From a bacterium (GTDB lineage: Bacteria > Vulcanimicrobiota > Vulcanimicrobiia > Vulcanimicrobiales > Vulcanimicrobiaceae): a stretch of 64,000 nucleotides of DNA. Below the pieces are notes generated by a model. It did no database searches, was not told where the DNA came from, and worked only from the letters and a program-made list of their open reading frames with translations. The translations under genes were made by a program, and so were the position numbers. The stretch spans positions 1 through 64,000 of the forward strand of contig JAKBKY010000008.1 in assembly GCA_021832345.1 (NCBI GenBank), given 5' to 3'. Shown one piece after another: positions 49,699 to 59,409 of this stretch (position 1 is the stretch's first letter; every line of letters starts with the position of its first letter).

Positions 49699-52119
49699 AT
49701 GGGGCCAAGTTACGATGCGCAGCACAACGAGTTCTGTGCCTATGTGGTGCCCGAGGCGCAGACACCGTACGGCATCCTCCTCGGGAACTTCAAGTGCTAT
49801 GCCCAGTCGACGGCCAAGGGTGGGGTGCGCGGCTTGTGGGATGCCGACAGCGATCGGATCATCTTTGGGACGCATCAGATTGCGTATCGGACGAATCTCG
49901 GGGGCAAGACGTTCTTCCCCTACCAAATCGAGCGGACGTTTACGTTCCTGCCATACGCGCAACTGGCTGAGTTCACTTTGGAGAAGCGCGTCCATGTGAC
50001 CGAAGCGTTCTACGTTCCGCACGGCCCGGCATTCGATCGCACGGTCTCTTTCGTGGTCGACCTGACGCTTTTCAACTCCAGTTCCGAGACAGTCGAAGTG
50101 ACGGCCTTCCCTTGGGCGCTGTTGGTCGGTCAGCGTTTCTATGGCGAGCCCGAACTGCGCGTGCGGTCCTGGGTCGAGGACGCCTTCTTGGCGACCGCAA
50201 ACCAAGAGACCGGCGGCGAGCGTTGGTGGGGTGCATCGCGCAAGCCTGCGGCAGCGGTGGTTTCACTGCGCGAGCAATCGCTGATCCGGAATATGCGGCG
50301 AGGCACGCTCGAACTCGGAGAACCCCTGGAAGAGGTGACGCCGCAACAAGCGCAATGGGTGAGCCGGCGGGTGTTCGGCGCCTTCGAAGTTCGCATCGGC
50401 ATCGCCCCCGGCGCTCGGGAATCGCTGCGCTTGGCGGTCGTCTTCCATAAGGACGGCCGGGAGGGCAGCCGCCCGGTGCTCGAACGTCTGCTCGGCGACG
50501 AAAAGGCACTCCACGATACGCAGCATTACTACGCCGTCAAGCTCGCAGACGCGCGCTTTATGACCCCGTCGCCGGTTATCAATCGCGGCGTCGTCTGGGC
50601 CAAGGCGAACATGCTGCGGATCATCAAGGAGTATCCCAACGGTTGGGGAGCCACGAATTCTCCGCCATCCGACATTTTGGTCTCGCGCGATACTTCGTGG
50701 TTCATTCATGGATTCGATTGCTTCTTGCCGCAATTTAGCCGGGATGCACTGGAGGTCTTTAATCGTTTCGTTGACGACAACGGGCGCATGATCGAATATG
50801 TACGTGGAGTGACTGCGTATAAAACGTCCTACGATCTCAACATCAATGACGATACCCCGCTACATCTGATCGCCATGTTGCATCACTACAATGCGACGCT
50901 CGACGCACAATGGCTCAGCGATCGCATCGAACTGGTGCGGAAGATCACCGATTACATGCTTTCTCAACGGGATGAGAACGGGCTGTTGTTCTGTAATGCC
51001 AAAGGGGTCGATCTCTATGGGATCAGCTCTTGGCGGAACATCATCCCCGACTATACGTTGGACGGCGCGGTTACCGAAATCAATGCAGAGGGCGTATTTG
51101 CGCTTGAAGCCGCAGCGATGATGTGCGCGGTGGTTGGAGATAACGAGCATTGGCAGCGCTACGCTCGAGAAGCACAATCCCTGCGCGATGCGATGATGCG
51201 CTATTTGTACGATGCCGATACGGGTGGATTCGTCCTCAATTACGATCAGGATCAAAATTATCAAGATAACTTCACCGCAGACGAGGTCTTCCCGGTACTT
51301 TTTAACGTCGCCGATGCCGATCAGCGACGCTCGATCTTGCGGCGCCTGTGCGAGGCGGACTTTGTCACGCCGGTTGGCTTGCGCACGATTTCGACTGCGG
51401 ATGCCTGGTACTTCCCGTCGTTTGGTTACGGCTTGTTGGGCGGCATCTGGCCGGATCTGACGCTGTGGTGTGTCGTAGCCTTGGCCCGGAACGGGATGAT
51501 GGAACGTGCGGTAGCGTTTCTTGAATCCATCTACGCGGCCATGGAGGCGGGATCGTCCCGCAACACGGTCCCGGGCGAGTTCGCCGAATGGTTCGACGGC
51601 GGTTCGTTCACCAACCGCGGTATGTACCTTTCACCCTGGACCGGCGCAAAGTATCTCTGGGCCGTGGCGGAGACCGTTGGTGGCCTCGACGGCTACCGCA
51701 CCAGCGGCCGGCCGCATCTGGCGCCCTTAGCACCGCCGGGGTGGCGCTGGTGCGCCGGCGGTCGCGTCCATTGGGGCGGCCGGCGGTGCAGCTATGTTAT
51801 CGACCTCGATCAGGAGAGGGTCTACTCCGATGTCCCGGAGCTCTCATGTGAGGAGCCCTACACGCATACCTTTGTCGGGCGAGATGTGAGCGACGAAGTG
51901 ATGGTTTCACCGGCGGAGGTGGGAGCGCTGGCGTTTGAAGATGAGGCGGGCAGCGTACGCATCTTCGTCTGCAATCCGCAGGATTGTGCGCGAACCGTAC
52001 ATCTGGAGTTTCGGGGCCGGACGCTGCGCGTTCGAGCGGCGATCGGCGCACTGCGCGAGGTGCGGTTCGCGCCGGTCGAGCCTCGGACCGGTCGTCTCTC
52101 CCTGCGCGGCTCCGCCTAG
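49699..52119 (+). CDS. large glycoside hydrolase with (alpha/alpha)6 domain, debranching/GH15-like
   Basis: 806 residues and no signal peptide. The first 280 residues are beta-rich (GGVRGLWDADSDRIIF, FTFLPYAQLAEFTLEKRVHV). From about 300 a helical barrel runs with LVSRDTSWFIHGFDCFLPQF near residue 330, ASSWRN-like DLYGISSWRNIIPDY, and PGEFAEWFDGG near 626; the last 130 residues are a beta-sandwich. This matches amylo-1,6-glucosidase/GDE-type barrels, in which the Asp near 332 and Glu near 627 would be the catalytic acids (inference). Likely acts on glycogen or another alpha-glucan. Start ATG follows GGGAG closely. Confidence 0.82.
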   Translation: MGPSYDAQHNEFCAYVVPEAQTPYGILLGNFKCYAQSTAKGGVRGLWDADSDRIIFGTHQIAYRTNLGGKTFFPYQIERTFTFLPYAQLAEFTLEKRVHVTEAFYVPHGPAFDRTVSFVVDLTLFNSSSETVEVTAFPWALLVGQRFYGEPELRVRSWVEDAFLATANQETGGERWWGASRKPAAAVVSLREQSLIRNMRRGTLELGEPLEEVTPQQAQWVSRRVFGAFEVRIGIAPGARESLRLAVVFHKDGREGSRPVLERLLGDEKALHDTQHYYAVKLADARFMTPSPVINRGVVWAKANMLRIIKEYPNGWGATNSPPSDILVSRDTSWFIHGFDCFLPQFSRDALEVFNRFVDDNGRMIEYVRGVTAYKTSYDLNINDDTPLHLIAMLHHYNATLDAQWLSDRIELVRKITDYMLSQRDENGLLFCNAKGVDLYGISSWRNIIPDYTLDGAVTEINAEGVFALEAAAMMCAVVGDNEHWQRYAREAQSLRDAMMRYLYDADTGGFVLNYDQDQNYQDNFTADEVFPVLFNVADADQRRSILRRLCEADFVTPVGLRTISTADAWYFPSFGYGLLGGIWPDLTLWCVVALARNGMMERAVAFLESIYAAMEAGSSRNTVPGEFAEWFDGGSFTNRGMYLSPWTGAKYLWAVAETVGGLDGYRTSGRPHLAPLAPPGWRWCAGGRVHWGGRRCSYVIDLDQERVYSDVPELSCEEPYTHTFVGRDVSDEVMVSPAEVGALAFEDEAGSVRIFVCNPQDCARTVHLEFRGRTLRVRAAIGALREVRFAPVEPRTGRLSLRGSA

Positions 52120-52130
52120 GCTCGACCGGC

Positions 52131-52145
52131 CCGGAACCGTTCCGG
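52131..52145 (+). terminator. short hairpin after the glycosidase gene
   Basis: CCGGAA-CCG-TTCCGG, a 6-bp perfect stem with a 3-nt loop, 11 nt past the TAG. No T-run follows. It may end the glycosidase transcript ahead of pdxS. The rest of the 99-bp gap holds a TACGAT hexamer about 45 nt before pdxS without a matching -35. Confidence 0.35.
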
Positions 52146-52218
52146 CGCAAGCGGGGTCTGTAGTTGCAGAGCCTGGTACGATAGAGGCGCACCCGCCCAT
52201 TTCACTAGAGGAGTCGTC

Positions 52219-53112
52219 GTGGAACAGACCGGAACCCTGACCGTTAAGCGTGGCCTCGCCCAGATGCTCAAGGGCGGGGTGATCATGGATGTCGTCACTC
52301 CCGAACAGGCCGTCGTCGCACAGGAGGCAGGCGCCGTCGCGGTGATGGCCCTCGAGCGGATTCCAGCCGATATTCGAGCGGACGGCGGGGTTGCTCGCAT
52401 GAGCAACCTCGAGTTAGTGCGCAGTATCATGGACGCGGTGACGATCCCGGTCATGGCGAAGTGTCGCATCGGTCACTTTGCCGAGGCTCAAGCGCTCGCG
52501 CAGCTCGGCGTCGACTTCATCGACGAGTCGGAGGTGCTCACGCCGGCCGACGATGCGTACCAGGTCGACAAGCACGCATTTACGACGCCGTTCGTCTGCG
52601 GAGCACGCAATTTGGGAGAGGCTCTGCGGCGCATCGCCGAAGGTGCGGCGATGATTCGCAGCAAGGGCGAGGCGGGGAGCGGAAACATCGTCGAGGCGGT
52701 GCGGCACATTCGGGCGATCAACGATGCGATCAGAAGCTTGACGACGGCGCCGCGCCAGGAGTGGGTATCGCGGGCGCGCGACCTCGGCGCGCCGCTTGAG
52801 TTGGTGGCCGAAGTGGCAGAACTGGGCAGGCTCCCGGTCGTGATGTTCTGCGCCGGAGGCGTCTCCACGCCCGCAGACGCGGCGCTGATGATGCAACTTG
52901 GCGCCGAGGGCATCTTCGTCGGGAGCGGGATCTTCAAATCGAACAATCCTCGAGCGTTTGCCAAAGCCATCGTCGACGTGACCACGCACTTTAACGACCC
53001 GCAGATGATCGTCCAGGCAAGCCTCTCCCTCGGGCGCGAGGGGCAGGCGATGGCCGGACTGGATGTGCGCAAGCTCCCCGAATCCGAGTTGATGGCCCAG
53101 CGCGGGAACTAA
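52219..53112 (+). CDS. pdxS: pyridoxal 5'-phosphate synthase, PdxS subunit
   Basis: 297 residues, GTG start after AGAGGAG. Condenses ribose 5-phosphate, glyceraldehyde 3-phosphate and ammonia into [16 protein letters not shown], both active lysines ([10 protein letters not shown] and [10 protein letters not shown]), the acidic [12 protein letters not shown], and [19 protein letters not shown] are all present. Supplies PLP for the gcvP, bio and decarboxylase enzymes in this window. 4 nt before pdxT. Confidence 0.97.
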   Translation: MEQTGTLTVKRGLAQMLKGGVIMDVVTPEQAVVAQEAGAVAVMALERIPADIRADGGVARMSNLELVRSIMDAVTIPVMAKCRIGHFAEAQALAQLGVDFIDESEVLTPADDAYQVDKHAFTTPFVCGARNLGEALRRIAEGAAMIRSKGEAGSGNIVEAVRHIRAINDAIRSLTTAPRQEWVSRARDLGAPLELVAEVAELGRLPVVMFCAGGVSTPADAALMMQLGAEGIFVGSGIFKSNNPRAFAKAIVDVTTHFNDPQMIVQASLSLGREGQAMAGLDVRKLPESELMAQRGN

Positions 53113-53116
53113 GGGC

Positions 53117-53728
53117 ATGGCGCGACCGAACGTCGGCGTACTCGCTCTGCAAGGCGATGTCGCTGAGCACATCGCGGCACTGGCTCGCGTCGACGCCGAA
53201 GGCATCCCGGTGAAGACCGTTGCCCACCTTGAGCGGGTAGACGCCTTGGTGATCCCCGGCGGTGAATCGACGACCGTCATGAAGCTCATCGAGCGTTTTG
53301 GGCTTGCCGATACCATCCGCCGTCGCGTCGCGGCCGGGATGGCGCTCTGGGGAACGTGTATGGGCCTGATCGTTGCTGCCCACGACGTCGCCGGAGTTGA
53401 CCAGGCGACGCTCGACCTGCTCGACGTGACCGTGCGCCGGAACGCGTTCGGGCGTCAGAATGAGTCGGCCGAGGTGGACCTCGCGATCCCGGCGCTCGGC
53501 GCTGCACCCTTCCCGGCGATCTTCATTCGTGCTCCATGGATCGAACGAGTGGGGCCCGGCGTGCAGGCGTTGGCCAAGCGTGATGGCCACGTGGTTATGG
53601 TTCGTCAGGGCCGTGTGCTTGGCACCTCCTTTCATCCCGAGTTGAGTGCCGATGGGCGCGTGCATCGCTACTTCCTCTCGATGCTGCACGGGGACCAACG
53701 CATAGGGAAGGCTTCTACCGCCGCATAA
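53117..53728 (+). CDS. pdxT: pyridoxal 5'-phosphate synthase, glutaminase subunit PdxT
   Basis: 203 residues; class I glutaminase that feeds ammonia to PdxS. VLALQGDVAEHIAAL, VIPGGESTT, nucleophile Cys in WGTCMGLI (family usually GTCAG), LDVTVRRNAFGRQ and the His/Glu in GTSFHPEL are present. Adjacent to pdxS as usual. Confidence 0.96.
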   Translation: MARPNVGVLALQGDVAEHIAALARVDAEGIPVKTVAHLERVDALVIPGGESTTVMKLIERFGLADTIRRRVAAGMALWGTCMGLIVAAHDVAGVDQATLDLLDVTVRRNAFGRQNESAEVDLAIPALGAAPFPAIFIRAPWIERVGPGVQALAKRDGHVVMVRQGRVLGTSFHPELSADGRVHRYFLSMLHGDQRIGKASTAA

Positions 53729-53739
53729 CACTAGACTCC

Positions 53740-54030
53740 ATGGGTTCTCAGGCGCCGCCTCACGAGGTACATGCGACCGGGTTCCAAGGGCAGATTCCGG
53801 CGATCGAGCCGCTGCTGTCGGAGTTGATCGCGACCTTGGCACTGGCGGCGCTCGCCTATCTTGCGGAGGACGACGGCGAGCCGGATTGGGAGGCTGCCGA
53901 TATTGCCGTCGACATGGCGGCTACGGCCTTCGAACGAGTGAAGGAAAGATTGAGTACCGATCAACGGTTGGCGCTCACCCAGATGCTGACCGAAACCAGG
54001 ATGACTTTCGTACGGAAGCGAGGCATGTGA
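53740..54030 (+). CDS. DUF1844-like small helical protein
   Basis: 96 residues. PLLSELIATLALAALAYLAE, then AADIAVDMAATAFERVKERL and LALTQMLTETRMTFVRKRG match the DUF1844 pattern (helix, ID-x-L-pattern, ending LR-x-x-FV). Function unknown. 11 nt after pdxT; no ribosome-binding site stands before the ATG, so translation may depend on coupling. Confidence 0.65.
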   Translation: MGSQAPPHEVHATGFQGQIPAIEPLLSELIATLALAALAYLAEDDGEPDWEAADIAVDMAATAFERVKERLSTDQRLALTQMLTETRMTFVRKRGM

Positions 54031-54061
54031 TGCCTCGCTTCTCGCTAGGAGGCGGTCGCGC

Positions 54062-54592
54062 ATGACCGACGTCTTGGTGTTGAACTTCACGTACGAAGCG
54101 ATGAACGTCACGACCTTTCAGCGGGCGGTGAAACTGATCTTTGCCGGCAAGGCCGAGATCGTTCACAACCGCGATCGAACGATCGCGTCGACGACGCTTC
54201 AGATGCGCATGCCGTCCATCATTCGGATGCTGTACTACATACGCCGCCCGCGCCAGAAGGTCGCTCTCACCAAGAAGAACGTGCTCTTGCGCGACGACTA
54301 CCTCTGCCAGTACTGCGGTTTGCGTGGCGAGAAGCTCATGACGGTCGACCACGTCGTGCCCAAGAGCAAGGGCGGTCCATCGACGTGGGAAAATCTGGTG
54401 TGTGCGTGCATGCGTTGCAATAATCGCAAGAACAATCGTACGCCGGACGACGCAAATATGCAGCTCACGCGTAAGCCGCGTCAACCGAAGTACATCCCTT
54501 GGATTCAAGTGAAGCGCAATACGTTGCCCAGCGAATGGTGTAAGTTCCTCTTCCTCTACAATGTGTCCATAGAAGAGCGGATCGAAGTCTAA
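54062..54592 (+). CDS. HNH endonuclease
   Basis: 176 residues. The zinc/HNH module lies at about 80-125: CQYCGLRGEKLMTVDHVVPK, KGGPSTWENLV, CACMRCNNRKNNRTP, giving the two Cys pairs and the D-H/N/N core. The N-terminal NFTYEAMNVTTFQRAVKLIF is common to the short stand-alone HNH proteins widespread in bacteria. Its cellular role is unclear; nothing mobile surrounds it. AGGAGGC precedes the ATG. Confidence 0.92.
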   Translation: MTDVLVLNFTYEAMNVTTFQRAVKLIFAGKAEIVHNRDRTIASTTLQMRMPSIIRMLYYIRRPRQKVALTKKNVLLRDDYLCQYCGLRGEKLMTVDHVVPKSKGGPSTWENLVCACMRCNNRKNNRTPDDANMQLTRKPRQPKYIPWIQVKRNTLPSEWCKFLFLYNVSIEERIEV

Positions 54593-54742
54593 CCTGCTTT
54601 GGCAGAACGACCGTCTGCGCATAGGCGGGCTCGGCCGCGGCCGCCACGATCCCAAACGAACGTCCACGGCCGCCACGCATCCGTCGGAGCGGACGATGAG
54701 GATTGCAGGGCTGCCTCCTTGTGTGCCGTACCCCTGGCGCTC

Positions 54743-55966
54743 GTGAGCACTCCTCTCGACAGCCGGTTGTGGCTTCCCTTCACCCAAATGCGGGGGTTTG
54801 ATCCCTCGGCGCGCACGTTCGTGCGGGGCGCCGGCGTCGAGCTCGAAGACGCGCGCGGAGCGCGGCTGTTCGATGCCACAAGCTCCATCTGGACGACGAT
54901 CCACGGGCATGGTCATCCGGCGATTGTCGAGGCGATCTCTCGCCAAGCGGCGACACTCGACCACGCGACGACCTTGGGTGCCAGCAACCCGCCGGCCGAG
55001 GCGCTGGCGCAGCGGCTCTGCGCGCTGACCGGTTTGGATCACGCATTCTTTTCGGCCGATGGAGCAAGCGCCGTCGAGGCGGCGCTCAAGATGGCGCTGC
55101 AGTATTGGGCAAACCTCGGCGAACCGGAGCGCACTCGTTTCGTGCGTTTCGTCGACTCCTACCACGGCGATACCACGGGCGCCATGAGCCTTTCGGATAT
55201 CGGACTGTTCAAAGCGCCGTTCGGGGCGATTACCTTCGAAACGCTCCCTTACGACGCGATGGCGCGATGCTTGGCGCGCGACGACGTCGCGGCCGTCTTT
55301 GTCGAACCGCTGGTGCAAGCGGCGGCGGGGATGCGTCTGGTGCCGATCGCTCACTATGCCGCGCTCCGTGGCGCACGCAAGCCGTTGTTGGTCATCGATG
55401 AGATCGCCACCGGGTTTGGGCGTACGGGCACCATGTTTGCCTACGAACAGCTTGGCATACGACCGGATCTCCTCTGCGTGGGCAAGGGTCTAACCGGCGG
55501 AACGTTGGCGCTCTCGGCGACGTTGGTTTCAGAGCGCGTCTACGCTGCGTTTCTCGCCCAGTATCGTGACGGCCGGCACTTCTTTCACGGGCACTCTTAC
55601 GCCGGCAACCCCATCGCCTGCGCGGCGTCGCTCGCGTCGCTCGATCTCTTCCAGCGCGAGGATACCCTCGAGCGGGCACGCAGCTTGGCGGCCGGATTCT
55701 CTCCACGACTCGATCGCTTGCGCACGCACCCGAGTGTGCGTCAGGTACGGGCGCACGGATTGATGGTAGGCATCGAGTTGCATGCGGAGCGGCTGGATGC
55801 GCGTGGGGCGATCAGCGCCGCCTGGCGTGTGGCGAACCAGCTCTACGAACAGGGGCACTTTACGCGACCGATCGGCGATGTGATTCAATTGGTGCCGCCG
55901 TTGATCAGCGAACTCGCGACGGTCGAGGCGTTCTTCGACGCCCTCGAAGTGGCTCTCGTTTCGTGA
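54743..55966 (+). CDS. bioA: adenosylmethionine-8-amino-7-oxononanoate aminotransferase
   Basis: 407 residues from GTG 54743, chosen because DSRLWLPFTQM is the usual BioA beginning; an open frame to 54599 adds unrelated Arg/Pro residues and no ribosome-binding site is obvious. Makes DAPA for biotin. PLP aminotransferase class III: DATSSIWTTIHGHGHPAI, DSYHGDTTGAMSLSDIG, LVIDEIATGFGRTGTMFAYE and the PLP Lys in VGKGLTGGTLALS. FHGHSYAGNPIACAA is typical. GTGA overlap with bioF. 150 bp upstream holds a small GCAGA...TCTGC hairpin and an 11-bp direct repeat (CGGCCGCCACG, twice). Confidence 0.94.
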   Translation: MSTPLDSRLWLPFTQMRGFDPSARTFVRGAGVELEDARGARLFDATSSIWTTIHGHGHPAIVEAISRQAATLDHATTLGASNPPAEALAQRLCALTGLDHAFFSADGASAVEAALKMALQYWANLGEPERTRFVRFVDSYHGDTTGAMSLSDIGLFKAPFGAITFETLPYDAMARCLARDDVAAVFVEPLVQAAAGMRLVPIAHYAALRGARKPLLVIDEIATGFGRTGTMFAYEQLGIRPDLLCVGKGLTGGTLALSATLVSERVYAAFLAQYRDGRHFFHGHSYAGNPIACAASLASLDLFQREDTLERARSLAAGFSPRLDRLRTHPSVRQVRAHGLMVGIELHAERLDARGAISAAWRVANQLYEQGHFTRPIGDVIQLVPPLISELATVEAFFDALEVALVS

Positions 55967-57063
55967 GCTATCTGGACGGCGTCGAACGGATGTTGGCGCA
56001 GATTGCGGCCCAAGATCGCCTGCGTCAGGTCGAGCCCGTCCGGCGCGCCGGAGCGATCGATTTTTCGAGCAATGACTATCTAGGGCTGGCCCGCGATCCT
56101 TCGGTCGTCCAGGCGCTACACCGCGCAACGCGCGTCGGGTCAGGCGGTTCACGGTTGCTTGGCGGGCGTGACCGCGAACACCAACTGCTCGAAGAGGAGT
56201 TGGCTGCATGGCTGGGCCGGGAGCGCGCGCTGCTCTTCTCGTCGGGGTACCTTGCGGCGCTCGGTGCGATCGGCGTCCTCTCGTCTCTGGTCTCAAGCGT
56301 CTATTCGGATCGCCTCAACCATGCCTGCTTGATCGACGGCATCCGTCTGGGACGCTCACGTTGCGAGATCTATCCGCACGCCGCTCTGCCGAGCCGAGAG
56401 CAGCGTCGCAGCGGCGCTCTGGTAGTGAGCGAGTCGATCTTCAGCATGGATGGAGACACGGTGGCACCGGCCGGTCTGCTAGATCGTCTCGGAGAGGACG
56501 ACGTCTTGTTGATCGATGAAGCGCATGCGCTCGGCGTGGTCGGCTCGCAGGGTGCGGGTCTGGCTTGTCGCCTCGACGATCCACGCGTGGTGGTGCTGGG
56601 GACGCTCTCGAAGTCATTGGGCGGTTGCGGCGGCTTTGTGGCCGGCCCGGCGCGGCTGATTGAACTCTTCATCAACACGGCGCGGAGCTTTATCTTCGAT
56701 ACGGCGTTGCCGCCTTCTCTTGCTCTTGCCGCACGCATTGCGCTCCTCATGGCGCGTCGCGGGGATGACCGTCGCGCGGGGTTGCACGCAGCGGTGGCGC
56801 GATTGCGCACCGGCCTGCGAGCCCTGGGACATTCGGCGATTGAGGATCTCTCACCGATCGTGCCGGTCCTCCTGGGGGAGGAACGTCGAGCGCTTTACGT
56901 CGCGGCGCAACTGGCGCAGTTCGGCCTGATCGTCCCTGCGATTCGTCCGCCGACCGTACCGGCCGGTACGTCGCGCTTGCGCATCTCCGTGCGCGCCGAT
57001 CATACGCGCGAAGAGATCGATCTGCTGATCGCGAGGCTTGGCCAATGCATCGCTACTTCGTAA
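55963..57063 (+). CDS. bioF: 8-amino-7-oxononanoate synthase
   Basis: 366 residues; joins pimeloyl thioester and alanine. SSNDYLGLARDPSVV, GSGGSRLLGGRDREHQLLEE, HALGVVGSQGAGL and the PLP Lys in LGTLSKSLGGCGGFVAG are all present. GTG on the bioA stop; its end overlaps the bioD start by 19 nt. Confidence 0.95.
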   Translation: MSYLDGVERMLAQIAAQDRLRQVEPVRRAGAIDFSSNDYLGLARDPSVVQALHRATRVGSGGSRLLGGRDREHQLLEEELAAWLGRERALLFSSGYLAALGAIGVLSSLVSSVYSDRLNHACLIDGIRLGRSRCEIYPHAALPSREQRRSGALVVSESIFSMDGDTVAPAGLLDRLGEDDVLLIDEAHALGVVGSQGAGLACRLDDPRVVVLGTLSKSLGGCGGFVAGPARLIELFINTARSFIFDTALPPSLALAARIALLMARRGDDRRAGLHAAVARLRTGLRALGHSAIEDLSPIVPVLLGEERRALYVAAQLAQFGLIVPAIRPPTVPAGTSRLRISVRADHTREEIDLLIARLGQCIATS

Positions 57064-57695
57064 CCGGCACCGATACCGATGTGGGCAAGACTCGCGTCTG
57101 CGCAGCGCTGGCCTGCGCTCTGCGGAACTGCGGCGAGCCGGCGACGGTGCTGAAGCTCGTTCAGACGGGTCTGCCGGGCGGCGTTCCGGGTGACGCTCAG
57201 CTCGCCGGGACGCTTGCCGAGGTCCCATTCCTTGAACTCGCCCGGTTCCCCGAGCCCGCCGATCCGTGGTCGGCCGCGCTGGCTGCGGGCGTTGCGCCGA
57301 TTCGAGCAGCCTGCCTGGCTCGCGCGGTGGACGGCGTTGCGGGCAGCGTCCTGGTCGAAGGCTCCGGCGGTCTGTTGGTGCCGCTCAACGAGGAGGAGCA
57401 TCTGGGCGATGTCGCCCGTTTGGCGCGTCTACGCGTGGTGCTTGTGGTCGGCTTGCGCTTGGGTTGCTTGAATCATGCACTCTTGACGTTGGCCGCATGC
57501 GAACAACTCGAGCTGCCGCCGGCGGGCATCTGCCTTGTGGAGCGCTGGGGTGACGTCGGGCCCCGCTACCGCGCGGATGTCGTGCGCACGTTGCAGGGAA
57601 AGGCCAGGCTACTGGGCATACTGCCCTTTGCCGACGATGAAGCTGCCGCGGTAGGGGCAGCAGCCCGGCTCTTTCGCTCGACGCTGGAGACCTAG
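57045..57695 (+). CDS. bioD: dethiobiotin synthetase
   Basis: 216 residues; closes the ureido ring using ATP. P-loop GTDTDVGKTRVCAAL, conserved Lys in LKLVQTG, VEGSGGLLVPLNEEEH and VVLVVGLRLGCLNHALLT are the family signature. Third gene of bioA-bioF-bioD; bioB is not here. 162 bp separate it from the decarboxylase gene. Confidence 0.94.
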   Translation: MHRYFVTGTDTDVGKTRVCAALACALRNCGEPATVLKLVQTGLPGGVPGDAQLAGTLAEVPFLELARFPEPADPWSAALAAGVAPIRAACLARAVDGVAGSVLVEGSGGLLVPLNEEEHLGDVARLARLRVVLVVGLRLGCLNHALLTLAACEQLELPPAGICLVERWGDVGPRYRADVVRTLQGKARLLGILPFADDEAAAVGAAARLFRSTLET

Positions 57696-57785
57696 TGTAC
57701 CTCACCCCCTTACGAAGTTTCTCGTTCGCGTCGCGGTTACGGTCGGCGGCGTTCGTGATTGCACACCACTGCGCGACTGCCAAGG

Positions 57786-57812
57786 GGCGCTAGCGCATAG
57801 CGCCACGCGCTA
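57786..57812 (+). promoter_or_regulatory. overlapping alternative hairpins upstream of the decarboxylase gene
   Basis: GGCGCTA (57786-57792), a 5-nt loop, TAGCGCC (57798-57804) form a perfect 7-bp stem; TAGCGC also pairs with GCGCTA (57807-57812) across 3 nt. The two folds exclude each other. They stand 46 nt before the GTG start of the decarboxylase. A switch in transcription or translation is possible (inference). Confidence 0.35.
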
Positions 57813-57857
57813 TGTCGTCCTTGCCTTTGCGCCCTTGCCTTCACGGAGCACTCCATC

Positions 57858-59372
57858 GTGGACCAATCGAAGACCCCGTACTTCCAGGCCTTGCTCGAGT
57901 ATGTCGATGCCGGCGTCATCCCGTTTCATACGCCGGGGCATCAACAGGGATTGGGGATGGACCGCGCCTTTCGCGAGTTCGTCGGCGACAATATCTGCGC
58001 GATCGATCTGACGCCCATGCCGGGCATCGATGACCTCCTCCAGCCTACCGAGTCCCTTAAAGAAGCGCAGGAGTTGGCCGCCGAGGCGTACGGGGCCGAC
58101 CGGACCTTCTTCCTCATCAACGGTTCGACGAGCGGAAACCAATGCATGATGATGGCCGCCGTCAACCCCGGTGAGAAGATCGCGGTGCCGCGAAACTCGC
58201 ACAAATCGATGCTCGGGGGGCTTGTGATGAGCGGCGCACGCCCCATCTATATGCAGCCTGAGGTGGATGAAGAGCTTCACATGGATCTGACGGTGACCCC
58301 GCAGACCATCGCGCGTACGCTCGAAGAGCATCCGGATCTGGTCGCCGTCTACATCGTCAATCCGACCTACTACGGCATCACCACCGATATAGAAGCGATC
58401 GTAGAGTTGGTGCATGCCGCCGGCAAGCTCCTGTTGGTGGATGAGGCCTGGGGCCCGCACTTTCACTTCCATCCGGCGCTCCCGATCTCTGCGACGGCTG
58501 CGGGCGCGGACCTCTGCATCAACTCGACGCATAAGATGCTCTCCGCTTTCTCTCAGTGCGCAATGTTGCATCAGAAGGGAGATCGAGTGCGCGTCGACCG
58601 CCTCAAGGCCGTCCTCAAGATGCTTCTCTCCACGTCTCCCAATCTTCCGATGGTCGCCTCGTTGGATGTCGCACGTAAGCAGATGGCGACCGAAGGGCCG
58701 GCTCTGCTCTCTCAAACGATCGAACTTGCGCAGGAGACGCGCCGGCGCTTGAATCAGATCGAAGGCTTGTACTGCTTCGGCAAGGAGATCCAAGGTCGCA
58801 AGGGCGTCTTTGATCTCGATCCGACGAAGATCGCGGTGACGGTCAAGGCCTTAGGGTACACCGGATACGAGGCCTCCGAACTGTTGCGCCGGCGCTACAA
58901 CATCCAAGTCGAACTCGCCGATCTCTTTAACGTGGTGGCTCTCTTTACGATTGGAACCTCTCGTGATGCGGCCGATCGTTTCGTCGCGGCCTTCGAAGAG
59001 ATGGCGCGCGACGATCGCCCGGTCGACATCTTCGCGCCGTCGGGGATCCTGGAGCGGCGCCTAAAGAAAGGCAGTTACCGCCTGCCGAAGATCGCTCCCA
59101 TGCGGATGTTGCCGCGCGACGCCTTTCTCGCCGATACGGAGTTCGTTTCTTTCGCCGATAGTCGCGGGCGTATCTGTGCGGAGACGATCTCTCCGTATCC
59201 ACCCGGCATTCCGGTGATCTCGCCGGGAGAAGAGATCACCGGCGAGATCATCGAGTATCTCAAGCTGGAGTTAAAGGCCGGCGTGCGCATCCAGGGACCC
59301 TACGACGACGAGTTACGAAAAATCCGCGTGGTGCAAGCATCGGCGGCAGGGGGAGCTTCCTTGGGCGCCTAA
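57858..59372 (+). CDS. Orn/Lys/Arg decarboxylase, fold-type I (arginine-type)
   Basis: 504 residues, GTG start with CGGAGCA upstream. PLP enzyme: FHTPGHQQGLGMDRAF, TPMPGIDDLLQPTE, FLINGSTSGNQCMMM, VNPTYYGITTDIEAIVELVH, LVDEAWGPHFHFHP and the PLP Lys in NSTHKMLSAFSQ. The C-terminal domain has ISPYPPGIPVISPGEEI. This layout and length fit the short arginine decarboxylases (SpeA type) of Gram-positive bacteria and cyanobacteria. With speD and speE it gives a route arginine - agmatine - (putrescine) - spermidine; lysine or ornithine as substrate cannot be excluded. Confidence 0.93.
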   Translation: MDQSKTPYFQALLEYVDAGVIPFHTPGHQQGLGMDRAFREFVGDNICAIDLTPMPGIDDLLQPTESLKEAQELAAEAYGADRTFFLINGSTSGNQCMMMAAVNPGEKIAVPRNSHKSMLGGLVMSGARPIYMQPEVDEELHMDLTVTPQTIARTLEEHPDLVAVYIVNPTYYGITTDIEAIVELVHAAGKLLLVDEAWGPHFHFHPALPISATAAGADLCINSTHKMLSAFSQCAMLHQKGDRVRVDRLKAVLKMLLSTSPNLPMVASLDVARKQMATEGPALLSQTIELAQETRRRLNQIEGLYCFGKEIQGRKGVFDLDPTKIAVTVKALGYTGYEASELLRRRYNIQVELADLFNVVALFTIGTSRDAADRFVAAFEEMARDDRPVDIFAPSGILERRLKKGSYRLPKIAPMRMLPRDAFLADTEFVSFADSRGRICAETISPYPPGIPVISPGEEITGEIIEYLKLELKAGVRIQGPYDDELRKIRVVQASAAGGASLGA

Positions 59373-59409
59373 GGCCTGTAAAACCTCTCCTGGGAAGTGA
59401 GGACCACCC

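Noticed and set aside
54602-54700. 11-bp direct repeat CGGCCGCCACG upstream of bioA as a BirA/BioR site
   Set aside because: Sequence and spacing do not resemble known biotin-repressor operators, and GC-rich repeats of this length are expected.
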